From IMG/VR virus record IMGVR_UViG_3300018080_000326, positions 1 to 39,244 of that record: a stretch of 39,244 nt of DNA; one strand, 5' to 3'. The position numbers were made by a program, and so were the translations under genes. Below the pieces are notes generated by a model that searched no databases, was not told the DNA's origin, and saw only the letters and a list, made by a program, of their open reading frames with translations. This document shows positions 20,083 through 29,505 of this stretch, piece by piece. The first letter of the stretch is position 1; each line of letters begins with the position of its first letter. The DNA comes from a virus.

Positions 20083-22089
20083 TTATCCTCCGGATGATAT
20101 CCGTTGCATTGGCGTTTGACGGCTTGTGGCCATCCTCACGATCTGGGATCGCTGGGCGGCCTTTTCGCCCTGGCTTTTCTGGTGAATGGCCTGCATTTGG
20201 GCCACCCGGCCCGCGTCGTATAGCTTGCGCTCCCCGAGTAGGGTTTCGATGGATGCTTTTTGCTGGCGGGAGTATTTGGCCCCCGAGGCCTCGGCGTGCG
20301 CCATTTCCGCCCGAACAATCCCCCTGAGCTGGGCCAGGGCCTCCGGGTAGACTTTTTCCCAGGCCGCCACCTGGGCCCCGCTCAACCGGCCGGAGGCGAA
20401 CTCATCAAAAAAGGACTCGGGATCAGTGATCACCCGGGCCACCGCGTTAAACTTTTTGAGCTCGGCCATGTTGGGCTTGTCGCCGGCGCTAGGGGGCCTG
20501 TTTTCCCTCAATACCTCCAGGGCCGCGTTGACCCTTTTTGATACCTCCTGGGCCATCTGAGGGGGCATATCTTGGGGCATTTGGGCCTGGATCACGGCGT
20601 CGAGTACCGCCGGATCGAGATCATCGGTGAGCTTGTGAAAATCAAAAAGCCCAGTGGCCAAAGTTGATTTTTCGAAGCTTGAAACCACAGGCCGGGCCAC
20701 CTTGGCCCCGATGGCATTGATCAGGTTAACCACTGAGGCCTTGCCAAATTTGTGGACAGCGGCCCCAAACAAAGCACCTTCCATGCCGCCTATAATGGCC
20801 CCTGATAAAACTTCATCCGGGGCTGCAGATAGCACAGTCCCCGCCGCGCTACCGGCCGCGTGCCCGGCGGTTTCAACGTACAGGTGCGCGTCTTTGCCCA
20901 TCATGCCCGAAAGCTTGCCCATCATCTTTCCGGCCTGCTTTTCGGCAATGCCTATTCCTTGGGCAACGCTATCGCCTAGGGGGCTCTTTAATGACTCGGC
21001 CGCCCCTCGAGCTCCCGAGGCCTCGGCAACCTTGCCGGCCCCCTGTTTGGCCGCCTCGGCCGCCCGGCCCGCCGCCGGCGAAATCCTTTGCCATAACCGC
21101 CCCACCACACCGCTAGAACGCGCACCAATGGGCGTTAATGCCTTGCCCAAGGTGTTAACCACTTTGGGCGCCATCATGTAGCCCAGGGCCGTTAGGCCCA
21201 GGCCTCCACCCATGGTGGCCCCGATCCCCATACCCACGGCCCGCTGAAAAACTTGCTTGAGCACTCCTGCTTGTTGCTCAATGACGGCCGTTGTAACCAC
21301 CGCAAGCTGATCTTCGAGATGATCGGTGGCCATCCCGGAGGCCTTGGCCGCCTCGATTTCAGCTCTCAACATTTTTTCCTGCCCCTGAAGCCGCTTTAGG
21401 TCTTGAGTCTTACCGGTGAGCTTTTTCAGGTGCTTTTGGCCGAATGTTTTCGCGCCAAACCCCACAGCTCCGAGGGCGCCGCCGAAAAGTGCCCCTTGGC
21501 CGCCGGACTCGGCGATCTTGAGCAAGGCATCCCCAAGGGACAGATCATCCTCTGCTGTTTTCGCCACTCCCTGGCCGGCGCCGATGGCCCCACCGATCAA
21601 GGCTTCGCGGGCGATGGCTTCGGCCGCCTTGGGCACCAGGGCCGTTGCCGGAGCGGCAAGCCCCTTGGCCACCGCCTGGCCGGCCGCCGCGCCCACCTTG
21701 GCCGCCCCTTTGCCCGCCAGCGCCACCGGCCCGCCGGGGACAAAGGCTCCGAGGATCCCGCCTGCAACGTTCGCCCCCATGGCCAGGTTTGGGTTTACTT
21801 CCCGGCCGGCCTTTAGCTCCTCGGGAGTAACCAGGCCGCTTTTCGTTGCCAGCAAGTCACTTGCCCCCAGGGTGGCGCCGGATAGGGCGCTAAGGGCCCC
21901 GGTTTTCAATTGCTGGCCGGCCGAGGAGTAGTATTGATGATCGATCCCGGCTTGGGCTTCATCCTTAGTCGCCGGGACAAACCCGGCCGCAAGGGCCGCG
22001 CCCACCTTGTCGCGAGCAATTGCCGTGACCTGCCCGCTGTCTGGATCGATCAAAAATGCTTGATCGCCATCGGTGAAAATTTCAGGCAT
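20083..22089 (-). CDS. internal virion / DNA-ejection protein (Ala/Gly-rich)
   Basis: 668 aa. The N-terminus, a DPDSGQVTAIARDKVGAALA stretch followed by GFVPAT, is a conserved opening of large internal proteins of temperate podophages and prophages. Long Ala/Gly segments (about 85-185 and 255-300, for example VAGGILGAFVPGGPVALAG) are potential membrane-inserting helices, flanked by coiled coil (about 205-250). The C-terminal 150 residues are helical and charged. This matches proteins that leave the capsid before DNA and form a channel across the envelope. No lytic transglycosylase motif is visible. The stop of the gene encoded upstream overlaps its ATG by 1 nt. Confidence 0.7.
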   Translation of the reverse strand: MPEIFTDGDQAFLIDPDSGQVTAIARDKVGAALAAGFVPATKDEAQAGIDHQYYSSAGQQLKTGALSALSGATLGASDLLATKSGLVTPEELKAGREVNPNLAMGANVAGGILGAFVPGGPVALAGKGAAKVGAAAGQAVAKGLAAPATALVPKAAEAIAREALIGGAIGAGQGVAKTAEDDLSLGDALLKIAESGGQGALFGGALGAVGFGAKTFGQKHLKKLTGKTQDLKRLQGQEKMLRAEIEAAKASGMATDHLEDQLAVVTTAVIEQQAGVLKQVFQRAVGMGIGATMGGGLGLTALGYMMAPKVVNTLGKALTPIGARSSGVVGRLWQRISPAAGRAAEAAKQGAGKVAEASGARGAAESLKSPLGDSVAQGIGIAEKQAGKMMGKLSGMMGKDAHLYVETAGHAAGSAAGTVLSAAPDEVLSGAIIGGMEGALFGAAVHKFGKASVVNLINAIGAKVARPVVSSFEKSTLATGLFDFHKLTDDLDPAVLDAVIQAQMPQDMPPQMAQEVSKRVNAALEVLRENRPPSAGDKPNMAELKKFNAVARVITDPESFFDEFASGRLSGAQVAAWEKVYPEALAQLRGIVRAEMAHAEASGAKYSRQQKASIETLLGERKLYDAGRVAQMQAIHQKSQGEKAAQRSQIVRMATSRQTPMQRISSGG

Positions 22090-23696
22090 TAGTGGCCACC
22101 GCTCTTATTGCCTTCGGGTTGCCGGAATTCTAGATAAGGGATCCCGAGTAGCGCGTTTTGCTTTTGGCGCCGTGCGAGCTCGTTTCGAATGTAGGGCGTC
22201 ACATCGTAGTGGAGGCCCCACGTATTTAGTGTTTCTTTTACGTCTATGTCAGCGTGCTTTACCGCGTCGATAACCCGCTTTTTGACATCCTTATCCATAG
22301 TCCAGTCACCCGCCAACATGTCCTCGAGCTCCCGAAACATGCCCTCGGAAACGTTGCCCACCTTGAGCCTTAGATAGGTTTCCGTAGCCAATTTTTTGAG
22401 CATGTTTACCCGGGCGGCCTCCCGACCTGCCCAGCCCGTGGCCCCCGGCGATAGATCGAGCCGCTCATACTCCTTGTAAAAGTGAGTAAAGGCCTCCCTC
22501 AACACGTTGGCATCGCGCACAACTTGATTGACTTCCTTCAAGGCGCCCGGGTTATCGGTCAAGGGCTTGATGGCCGTTGGGTCGGTGGCCTTGGCCTTAA
22601 GTTGCTGCTGGATCAGACTGAGTAACGGGACATCTTGTTTTGTCACGTTGGAGGTCTTCACCGTCTTATCGAAGGCCGCCACCGTTTCGTCATGCTTTCG
22701 CCGTTCAAACTCATCCCGGAGCTTCGCCGCCACCTGGATCGCGTTGGCCTTGATCACCGGGCTTTGGGCCGCGAGGGCTATTTGTTGGAGCTTTAGGCCC
22801 ATCGATTGGGTGAGGCTGTCCCGAAGGGCCCGCTCGGCCTCCTGGGCGCTCCCCAAGCGCTTGTAGAGCCATGACAGGCTGTTCTCATCGCCCTTGATCT
22901 TGTCGCCCTTGCGGGCGATTGCATCGCGCTGTAAGGCTATGTCCCGCTCAACCTCGCGGTTGAACATGTTCACAATGCGATCAGAGATAGGCTTACCTTC
23001 TTTGTGGCCGGCGAAGTAACCCGCCAGGGCCACCGCGATCCCCGAGGCGATTTTTTGCCCCACCGTTTGGTTTGACCAATAGCGGTTAGGGTCGATTTTT
23101 TCGGCCGCCAATTGCTCGCGGGCCTGGTTTATCCGCTGCTCCTTGGCTTCGATCTCCTGGCGGATGTTGTATTGATCAACCTGGGCTTGCTGTCGAGCTT
23201 CGCCCATTTCCTGGAGGGTGGCGCCCATTTCTTTTGATGATTTTTCAGCGGCCCCGGCCTCGGCCTCGGCGGCGGTCTTGGTTGCGGCCGCGCTCTGTTT
23301 CGCGATTTCCTTTGAGGCCTGGACAAATGGGATATCCGCCGGGCGCCCCTTTACCGTTTGGGTTGAAAAGCTTCGAGATCCACCCGCTGAAACCGTCTTT
23401 CCAGATAAATCCCTGATCTGATCTGGCGTAAGCTGCAGCTGGCCGGCGGGCTGATAAGGTCTCAGTTGACTAAGCCAGTTCCCTGATTCCATTTGCGGGG
23501 GGGCCCCGCTTATGGGCTCGCTTGTCGCCTGGGGGCGAGGATCGACAAGCCCTAATTGCTCGGCGCCATCCCGCCAATCCTTCACAAGCCCCAATACTCC
23601 CATCCCGGCTTGGGTGAGCAATGAGGGCGCATTCGGATCGCCGGTGGCAAGGCTGGGCTCGAAGGCCGAGGCGAAGGGATCTTTAAATGGGGCCAT
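22089..23696 (-). CDS. internal virion / DNA-ejection protein (coiled coil)
   Basis: 535 aa. ATG 23696 with a strong AGAGGTGAT ribosome site. After a Pro/Gly-rich 100-residue start there is a long Ala/Lys/Glu/Gln coiled coil (about 125-215, for example EIAKQSAAATKTAAEAEAG), one short hydrophobic segment (IASGIAVALAGYFAGH, about 213-228) and a further helical region. Second member of a three-gene ejection-protein set, comparable in organisation, not in evident sequence, to P22 gp7/gp20/gp16. Confidence 0.7.
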   Translation of the reverse strand: MAPFKDPFASAFEPSLATGDPNAPSLLTQAGMGVLGLVKDWRDGAEQLGLVDPRPQATSEPISGAPPQMESGNWLSQLRPYQPAGQLQLTPDQIRDLSGKTVSAGGSRSFSTQTVKGRPADIPFVQASKEIAKQSAAATKTAAEAEAGAAEKSSKEMGATLQEMGEARQQAQVDQYNIRQEIEAKEQRINQAREQLAAEKIDPNRYWSNQTVGQKIASGIAVALAGYFAGHKEGKPISDRIVNMFNREVERDIALQRDAIARKGDKIKGDENSLSWLYKRLGSAQEAERALRDSLTQSMGLKLQQIALAAQSPVIKANAIQVAAKLRDEFERRKHDETVAAFDKTVKTSNVTKQDVPLLSLIQQQLKAKATDPTAIKPLTDNPGALKEVNQVVRDANVLREAFTHFYKEYERLDLSPGATGWAGREAARVNMLKKLATETYLRLKVGNVSEGMFRELEDMLAGDWTMDKDVKKRVIDAVKHADIDVKETLNTWGLHYDVTPYIRNELARRQKQNALLGIPYLEFRQPEGNKSGGH

Positions 23697-23706
23697 GGAT
23701 CACCTC

Positions 23707-24714
23707 TTACCAGGGGTTTTTGTTGCCTGAATCCCAGTTGTCGCGGCGGTATTCATCATAGGAATACGGCCGGTTTGGGTTGCGGCGGGGCCCCTTGTTT
23801 GGATCGTCGCCGTACATGAGCCGGTTGTGGTACTCATACTGGCTTTGATCCTCGGCCTGCTGTTTGAAGTCGGCGAAGGACTTACCGGCCGAGGCCTGCT
23901 GTCTCATTTGCTCAAGCGCCACCTTGGCCGCCCGATCCCGCTCGGCCTGGGCCACGGCCTGGCTAAGCCATGCCTGGCGGGATTGATCGGTTGCCATGCC
24001 CCGTTCAGTCTCGGCCCGGAAAGCCCCGATGTTTTGGCCGATCCGGCCGCTCTGGGCGTTGTAGGCCGCCACCCGGGCTTGGTTTTGGGCCGCCAGCTCT
24101 TGAGCCATCCGGGCTTGCTGGGCCTGGGCCATCCCGCCATAGGTTTGCATCGCCGCCTGCTTTTCCTTCATGGCGTTAAGGGCCGTCTGCCCCGCCATTT
24201 GGGCCCCCAGCTGGCTTTGCTGAAGCAAGGCTTGACGTTGCAGGGCTGGATTGTACCGGCCGCCGGAGGCCGTGGCCGCCTGGCTCATGAGCTCGCGGGC
24301 AAGCTGATCTTGCTGCAAGGCCGCCTCACGGCGGGCCACCGAATCTTGGCCGGTAGCCATGGCTTGCATCCAATCCATGGCCTGGTTTTCCCGGGCCCCG
24401 GCCCCCAGGGCGCCGTTTAGGGCCACCGCCGGGGCGATATCGTTGACATAGGGGTTGTAATTTCCGAAGGCCTGATCGGCCTGGCCCATGTACCAGCCCC
24501 CCTCACCATTGGAAAAATACTCCTCGGGGTTGCCAATGGGCGAAGCGAAGGCCTCGGAACTCGGCAAATAACCATAGCCGGTTGGCGGGGCCTCACCGCC
24601 GCCGCTGAAAAGGCCGGAAAGAAAGCCCCCGCCGGCGCCGATGGCCGCCCCCCAGGGCCCGCCGATGGCCGCCCCGGCCCCCGCCCCTGCTAAAGTTTTA
24701 TCCCAAGTGTTCAT
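23707..24714 (-). CDS. internal virion / DNA-ejection protein with Gly-rich N-terminus
   Basis: 335 aa. ATG 24714 follows AGGAGGGATGG. The N-terminus AGAGAGAAIGGPWGAAIGAG is a glycine-zipper-like membrane segment found in small ejection proteins. Residues 100-290 are Ala/Gln-rich coiled coil with many MAQAQQ-type runs. The C-terminus is charged. It is the first of the three ejection genes in transcription order, following the gp10-like gene. Confidence 0.7.
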   Translation of the reverse strand: MNTWDKTLAGAGAGAAIGGPWGAAIGAGGGFLSGLFSGGGEAPPTGYGYLPSSEAFASPIGNPEEYFSNGEGGWYMGQADQAFGNYNPYVNDIAPAVALNGALGAGARENQAMDWMQAMATGQDSVARREAALQQDQLARELMSQAATASGGRYNPALQRQALLQQSQLGAQMAGQTALNAMKEKQAAMQTYGGMAQAQQARMAQELAAQNQARVAAYNAQSGRIGQNIGAFRAETERGMATDQSRQAWLSQAVAQAERDRAAKVALEQMRQQASAGKSFADFKQQAEDQSQYEYHNRLMYGDDPNKGPRRNPNRPYSYDEYRRDNWDSGNKNPW

Positions 24715-24726
24715 GATCCATCCCTC

Positions 24727-27700
24727 CTAGAATCGCCGGGCCGCCCCCTGGCGCTTGAGCCCGGTTTTGAGGCCAATTTCAAAAGAAATGCCCGTCAAGG
24801 AGTACCCTTCCTCAACGTCTGACTCGCCCGAGGTGGTTTCGTCGGCGATCTCGAGCATGATCGAGGTGACCTTTTGCCTTGAGGTGGCCACGTCCACCAA
24901 ATAGGCCTTGTCGGTGTAGCCGCTGGCCAGCCCGGCGCCAAAGTGATCGGAGATCTCGCCGTAGCCCCCCAGATCGCCGCTGTCAAAGGTCTGGTTATCG
25001 ACCCAAACGGGATCCATATCGTAGGCAGTCTTTACCCGTAGGGTATGGATCGAGCGGTTTTGGCCAAACAGCAAGGCCCGGTAGACCCGCATAACGCCCA
25101 TGGGCTGATTGAATGAAAACCACCCGGTGCGAATCTTGAGGATGATATCCCCGGACACACCGGTAATGGCATCATCACGGTAGGCCGATCGATCCTCAAC
25201 AAAAACCGCGTTGCTCCCAACCCGCTTGATCCATAAAAGGCCCATGGCCTCCACCGCGTCGGTGCATTCGTGGTGGGTGAACGTTGACCAGATCTGGTGT
25301 TTGTGATCGAGCACTAGGGCGTTGCCATCCGAAAGCCACATCACGCGATGTTTTTCGGGTATCTCCACGGCCTTGATCAAGCTCACCGCGTCGTATTGCT
25401 GCTTTACCCGATCCCCCACCGGGGCAAGGTTAAAGGTCTTATCGAGCAGGTAAAGCCCATCGTTGGTTTCGAAGATCAACCCCTGGGGAACCCGGGCGAT
25501 CGTGTTTTGGTTGATGCATCCGATCGCCTCGGAGATCAAATAGGGTACCGCGTACCCCTGGCCGCCGGCGGTATCGTCTAGCGCTTGCCCATGGGTGGCC
25601 CAGATCTGGTTTTCGTAAAAAATCAGGAGTCGATCGGCCATCGAAAACAGGGCCGTGATATACCGATCCACCGAATCACAGCGGATCGTGAAGTAGGGGC
25701 TGAACGCCAGGCCGTTAGCCGGGCCCATGTCCTTTGAGTAGAAAACATCGCCGCTTTCCATATCGGCCACGAACAGCCGGTTTTGGTGAATGCAGCTCAC
25801 CTTGTACGGTGGGGGAGCCCGATCCTCTAAGATGTTGCCCGTGGTATAGATCTTTTCTTCGTCGGCTAGGGAGCTATCCCCCGTGGTGTCATCGTAGCTC
25901 ACCGATCGGGCGGTCTTGTCATTTTCGATCGAGGTCAAATAGTAGTAATTCGATCCATCAACCTTGGTGCGGTACAGATCGACGTAGACGTTTTCCTTTT
26001 CGGTCAGGCCCAGGGTCGTAATAACCAGGGTGACCTTATCGTTGGCCGTGGTGGTGGTGGCCGAGGCCGAAAGACTGATAGCGCTTTGATGCCGGATCCC
26101 GTTGGCGTCAAGCCACCGATAGACGGCGATGTAATTGTAGACGCCCACACCGATCGAGGTGGCCCCGCCGGGGGCCGTAACCGTGGCGGATTCGATCACC
26201 GGAAAGTAAAAAAACCCCTGCTCCACAATGGTCCGCCCATCGAAAACCTTGGGGGCGCTCCCGGGAAACGCTAGGTGGTTTCGCCCCTCGGCCGTTTTGG
26301 GCACCCCGCCTGAAATGGCCTGGATCTCGATCCGCGAAAGCGAGGTTTCAGAGTCAAAAAAGTTTTCCCGATCTTCAACTAACACCTTGGGAACACAAAA
26401 GGCCCAGTTGTCGGTGGCAATGGTAAACACCGATCGCGGGGCGTAGATGTTATAGGGGATATCGGCAAAGCCCCCGAGGATCCTGGCAAGGATCCGGCCG
26501 GTGTGAGTCACCACGAAGTAAGAAACGTGCCCTTCATCGCTCATCGTGGGGGTGTACTGAGTAACCAAAAAGGCATAGTCCCCCAGGGCCGAACAATAAA
26601 ATGGGATCGAGCAGATCCAGGCCCCCGGCAAAAAGATCGCCGCCGTACCGGCCCCGCCCACCGAGTCATAGGTGTTTTTCAGGGTGGCGCCATAGGCATA
26701 GGTCCACAGGATCGCCGATTGGGTGGAGCTCAGCGGGTGGCCAATAACGGCCATGGGCCGCTCGGCCGCGCTGGTAAAGGTGTGAAGCGAGGTATCAAAG
26801 TTGTTTGTCCCGTCATCCTCAATGTCACCGATGTTTACCTCCATCGGTGAAGCCGCCGTGTCCAGGTAGACAAACCAGGCCGATCCATCGGCATGTTGCC
26901 AAAGGCCAAAACAGGGATCGGTCCCCCCGGCCGTGACCGAGATCGTAACCACAGCGGAAGTATTGGGCGATGGCTTCCAGGCAATGACGGCGTACTCGTC
27001 GGCACTATCCTTTTTGCCCATCAAAGCAATGGCGCTCCCATCGCTGTTAATCAGCGCTACATGGAGCTGGTAATAGAGGATCGTTAGGGCCGTCAAGTCC
27101 AGCGCTGGGCAGCTCGGGATCACGGTCCCGCTGGCCGGGATGGTCCCTGCGTCCCCGGTGGTCATTTGCTTTTGATAGATCTTCTTATCGCCGCCGTTCA
27201 CGTAAAAAATGTAGACGGTTGATCCCACCTTTAGGAGCCTAACCATATAGTCGTGCTCCTCGGAATCGATCACCGTGTTGTTGTTTTTGTTGATCGTGAC
27301 AATGTGCCACTTGCCTACTGAGCTCCCGTCTGAAGGGGCCCTTAGATCGACGTAGATCGACACATTGCCAAGCTCCACGTAATCCCCGCCGTCATGGCGC
27401 GTTTGGGTCGTGCTGTCGAGCTTGGTTTCGGCGTGCTCCCAAAGGGCCGGCCCGCTGTCGGCGTCCACCGAGGAGAAATCCGAACCGTCCGTTTCGTCGG
27501 ATCCTTGATAAATCCACCCCGCCCCCTCATCAAAAATCATGGGCTTGTCGCGAAATTTGGTCAAATAGGGCGAGGTGTTGCTGTTCCCGATCGACGCTAG
27601 GCCGGTGCGTTTGGTGATCTCCCCCCTGCTGTTTACCACCCCATTTTCGAGGAGTAAAAGCCCCTGGCTTGTGATCTTGGGATCAGCCGAGGAGTCAATT

Positions 27701-27744
27701 CCAGTGCCCATTACGACGGGAACGATCTGCTTTTGAAGTGCCAT
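24727..27744 (-). CDS. P22 gp10-like head-tail stabilisation protein
   Basis: 1005 aa from ATG 27744. The frame is open for another 60 codons upstream, but those overlap the preceding gene and look non-coding. The start, ALQKQIVPVVMGTGIDSSAD followed by KITSQGLLLLENGVV, matches the opening of tail-hub/stabilisation proteins of podophages (P22 gp10 group), which seal the portal channel and carry needle or spikes. The body is strand-rich with repeated aromatic/Gly turns, as in a large beta-propeller. It is longer than P22 gp10 (about 470 aa), closer to the large hub or nozzle proteins of other short-tailed phages, so the exact role is less certain. Confidence 0.65.
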   Translation of the reverse strand: MALQKQIVPVVMGTGIDSSADPKITSQGLLLLENGVVNSRGEITKRTGLASIGNSNTSPYLTKFRDKPMIFDEGAGWIYQGSDETDGSDFSSVDADSGPALWEHAETKLDSTTQTRHDGGDYVELGNVSIYVDLRAPSDGSSVGKWHIVTINKNNNTVIDSEEHDYMVRLLKVGSTVYIFYVNGGDKKIYQKQMTTGDAGTIPASGTVIPSCPALDLTALTILYYQLHVALINSDGSAIALMGKKDSADEYAVIAWKPSPNTSAVVTISVTAGGTDPCFGLWQHADGSAWFVYLDTAASPMEVNIGDIEDDGTNNFDTSLHTFTSAAERPMAVIGHPLSSTQSAILWTYAYGATLKNTYDSVGGAGTAAIFLPGAWICSIPFYCSALGDYAFLVTQYTPTMSDEGHVSYFVVTHTGRILARILGGFADIPYNIYAPRSVFTIATDNWAFCVPKVLVEDRENFFDSETSLSRIEIQAISGGVPKTAEGRNHLAFPGSAPKVFDGRTIVEQGFFYFPVIESATVTAPGGATSIGVGVYNYIAVYRWLDANGIRHQSAISLSASATTTTANDKVTLVITTLGLTEKENVYVDLYRTKVDGSNYYYLTSIENDKTARSVSYDDTTGDSSLADEEKIYTTGNILEDRAPPPYKVSCIHQNRLFVADMESGDVFYSKDMGPANGLAFSPYFTIRCDSVDRYITALFSMADRLLIFYENQIWATHGQALDDTAGGQGYAVPYLISEAIGCINQNTIARVPQGLIFETNDGLYLLDKTFNLAPVGDRVKQQYDAVSLIKAVEIPEKHRVMWLSDGNALVLDHKHQIWSTFTHHECTDAVEAMGLLWIKRVGSNAVFVEDRSAYRDDAITGVSGDIILKIRTGWFSFNQPMGVMRVYRALLFGQNRSIHTLRVKTAYDMDPVWVDNQTFDSGDLGGYGEISDHFGAGLASGYTDKAYLVDVATSRQKVTSIMLEIADETTSGESDVEEGYSLTGISFEIGLKTGLKRQGAARRF

Positions 27745-27751
27745 CTTTCGC

Positions 27752-29125
27752 CTAGCCAGTAGTTTTGCAAAGGCACAGGAGATCAAAGTAGCCAATGTCT
27801 CCCACGCCGTAAGAAGTCTCATCGCTCCAGTTGCTCCCATCCCAATGGGACAAAACCGGGGTGGACAACACCCCGTCATAGTCGCCGCACACCCAAACGT
27901 CATTTTCCCCGACAACCAAAACATCGCGGGTTGTCCCCGACCAGGGGTTATCCCCGCTGTCGTAAACGGTGGCCGTCTGATTCACGATATGGCCCACTTG
28001 ATCGCCGTTGCTCGGGTAAGCACAGCACCAATAGTCATCGGGGGACAGGCCATCTAAGGCCATCCCGCCGCCGTCTGTGACGTAGGTATTGCCCCACGAT
28101 CCATCATATTCGTGGAGATACCCATCATCTGACAGGTACCACTGATGGGTGATCACCGAGTCATCGGAAAAGGCCCTGATCCCATGCTTAGGCGTGCCCC
28201 CCGATCCTATCGTGCCATCGGTCCCCCAGGAGCCCCCCCGGTTGCTCAACACAAGGGTTGGCCCCCGGGCGAAGGCCAGGCCGCCGGGAACAACGTCCAC
28301 CGCATAGATGGGATATTCGGTCCCGCTTTCCCACTCCGACGAAAACGAGGAGCCATCGAAGCCAACGACAAACCCGTTGGTGCCCGAGGACTCACCGCTT
28401 GACCAGTCGTAGGAGCCCACCACGAAGACATCCTCGCCCGAGTCATCCCCGCACACCCCATAGGCCGAAAAGTCGGCCGGGCCCAGAGTGAGGGCGTTTG
28501 AAATGGCCGAGGTGCGCTCGGTCCAGCTCGAGCCATTGTAGGAGTAAACGCGATCGGTGCCCGAGGCCGTGTTGACCACGATCCAGATATCAGAGGTGGA
28601 TCTGGCGTAGATCGAGACAATCTCGCCGGAGATATCGGGGATCCCGCTCACCGCCTCCCAGCTGTCGCCGGTGAAGGTGAAAAGGGCGATCTTGCTGTCG
28701 GTGTTGTTTTGGCCGCCGGCGAAAAGCACCGTGGCCGCCGCCTCGGGCTCGCGGATCGATATCCACTCCCCGGCCCCCACGCACACTAAAACGCGGTAGC
28801 CATGGCTAGAGGCCAGAAAAATGCTTTGCTGGCCTTCCACCGTATCGGTGGGCAAAGCGGCCCTGATGGTTATCTCGTTAGCCGAGTCAGCCACATTTTT
28901 GACAGCCACAACCCGGCCTGCGTCCGCCCGGCCCACCCGGGGGAGCTCCACCGCCAAGGCCCCGCCGGAAGGGTCGCACAGAACACATTCGCCCAGCCGG
29001 GCCGAATAGTCGGCCGTCTGAACCGCCGTGGGCTTGCCCAGGGGGCGGCCGGCGAGGTGGGCGATCGTGTCGGTGGCCATCCGGGCCGAATCGGCCAATG
29101 GCCTATGGCGGAAATTTTGCCTCAC
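27752..29125 (-). CDS. tail protein: small structural domain plus beta-propeller
   Basis: 457 aa from GTG 29125, overlapping the previous stop (GTGA). Residues about 25-125 form a compact domain (LCDPSGGALAVELPRVGR, then VVAVKNVADSANEITI and VGAGEWISI) that recurs as the whole of the next gene. The rest shows repeated units of the kind W..V.G...SIYA.S..DIWIV......VYSYNGSSWT, and later HEYDGSWGNTYVTDGGG, about 50 residues each, a WD/kelch-like propeller. A propeller on a tail protein suggests receptor contact. Head-proximal position, before the gp10-like gene in the genome but after the adaptor in transcription order. Confidence 0.6.
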   Translation of the reverse strand: MRQNFRHRPLADSARMATDTIAHLAGRPLGKPTAVQTADYSARLGECVLCDPSGGALAVELPRVGRADAGRVVAVKNVADSANEITIRAALPTDTVEGQQSIFLASSHGYRVLVCVGAGEWISIREPEAAATVLFAGGQNNTDSKIALFTFTGDSWEAVSGIPDISGEIVSIYARSTSDIWIVVNTASGTDRVYSYNGSSWTERTSAISNALTLGPADFSAYGVCGDDSGEDVFVVGSYDWSSGESSGTNGFVVGFDGSSFSSEWESGTEYPIYAVDVVPGGLAFARGPTLVLSNRGGSWGTDGTIGSGGTPKHGIRAFSDDSVITHQWYLSDDGYLHEYDGSWGNTYVTDGGGMALDGLSPDDYWCCAYPSNGDQVGHIVNQTATVYDSGDNPWSGTTRDVLVVGENDVWVCGDYDGVLSTPVLSHWDGSNWSDETSYGVGDIGYFDLLCLCKTTG

Positions 29126-29502
29126 AGCCTCACCCACCCTTCGCCCGGGGCGCAAAATAGCAGGGCCACAGCCCGGGCGGTGGAAAGCTCAAGCGAGCTC
29201 TCCCCGTCAATCTCATCTGATCCGGCCGCCAGGATCGTGATCGCGTTTGTGCTGTCGGTGTTGTTTTTGATCAGGATCAATTCGCCCGCCCGGCCCCGGG
29301 CCACCGGGGGCAGAGTCACGGTCAGGGCCGCTTCTGAAGGATCGATAAGGGCAATTTGGCCGTAGCCAACGGCCCCCGAGGCGTAAAGCCGCTTAGGGGC
29401 GCCGAAGGGGCGCACCACGGCGTGATCGAGGCGGTCTACCTCATACCGGGCGCCATCCTGTAGATCGCGCTCTGTCGTGCTTTGAGGGGGCGTGAAGCGC
29501 AT
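29122..29502 (-). CDS. small tail/neck protein, paralogous to the N-domain of its neighbour
   Basis: 126 aa. ATG 29502. Core sequence LIDPSEAALTVTLPPVARGR, then ELILIKNNTDSTNAITILAA, then CAPGEGWVRL aligns stretch by stretch with the N-terminal domain of the protein at 27752-29125 (LCDPSGGALAVELPRVGRAD; VVAVKNVADSANEITIRAAL; VGAGEWISI). This is a duplicated beta-rich domain resembling phage fibre-tip/neck modules that end in a Gly-Trp strand. Function unknown, virion part likely. Confidence 0.6.
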   Translation of the reverse strand: MRFTPPQSTTERDLQDGARYEVDRLDHAVVRPFGAPKRLYASGAVGYGQIALIDPSEAALTVTLPPVARGRAGELILIKNNTDSTNAITILAAGSDEIDGESSLELSTARAVALLFCAPGEGWVRL

Positions 29503-29505
29503 TAA

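Noticed and set aside
27745-27924. 60-residue upstream extension of the gp10-like protein
   Set aside because: It overlaps the coding end of the propeller gene in another frame, and its composition is unlike the rest of the protein; ATG 27744 begins the family-like sequence.
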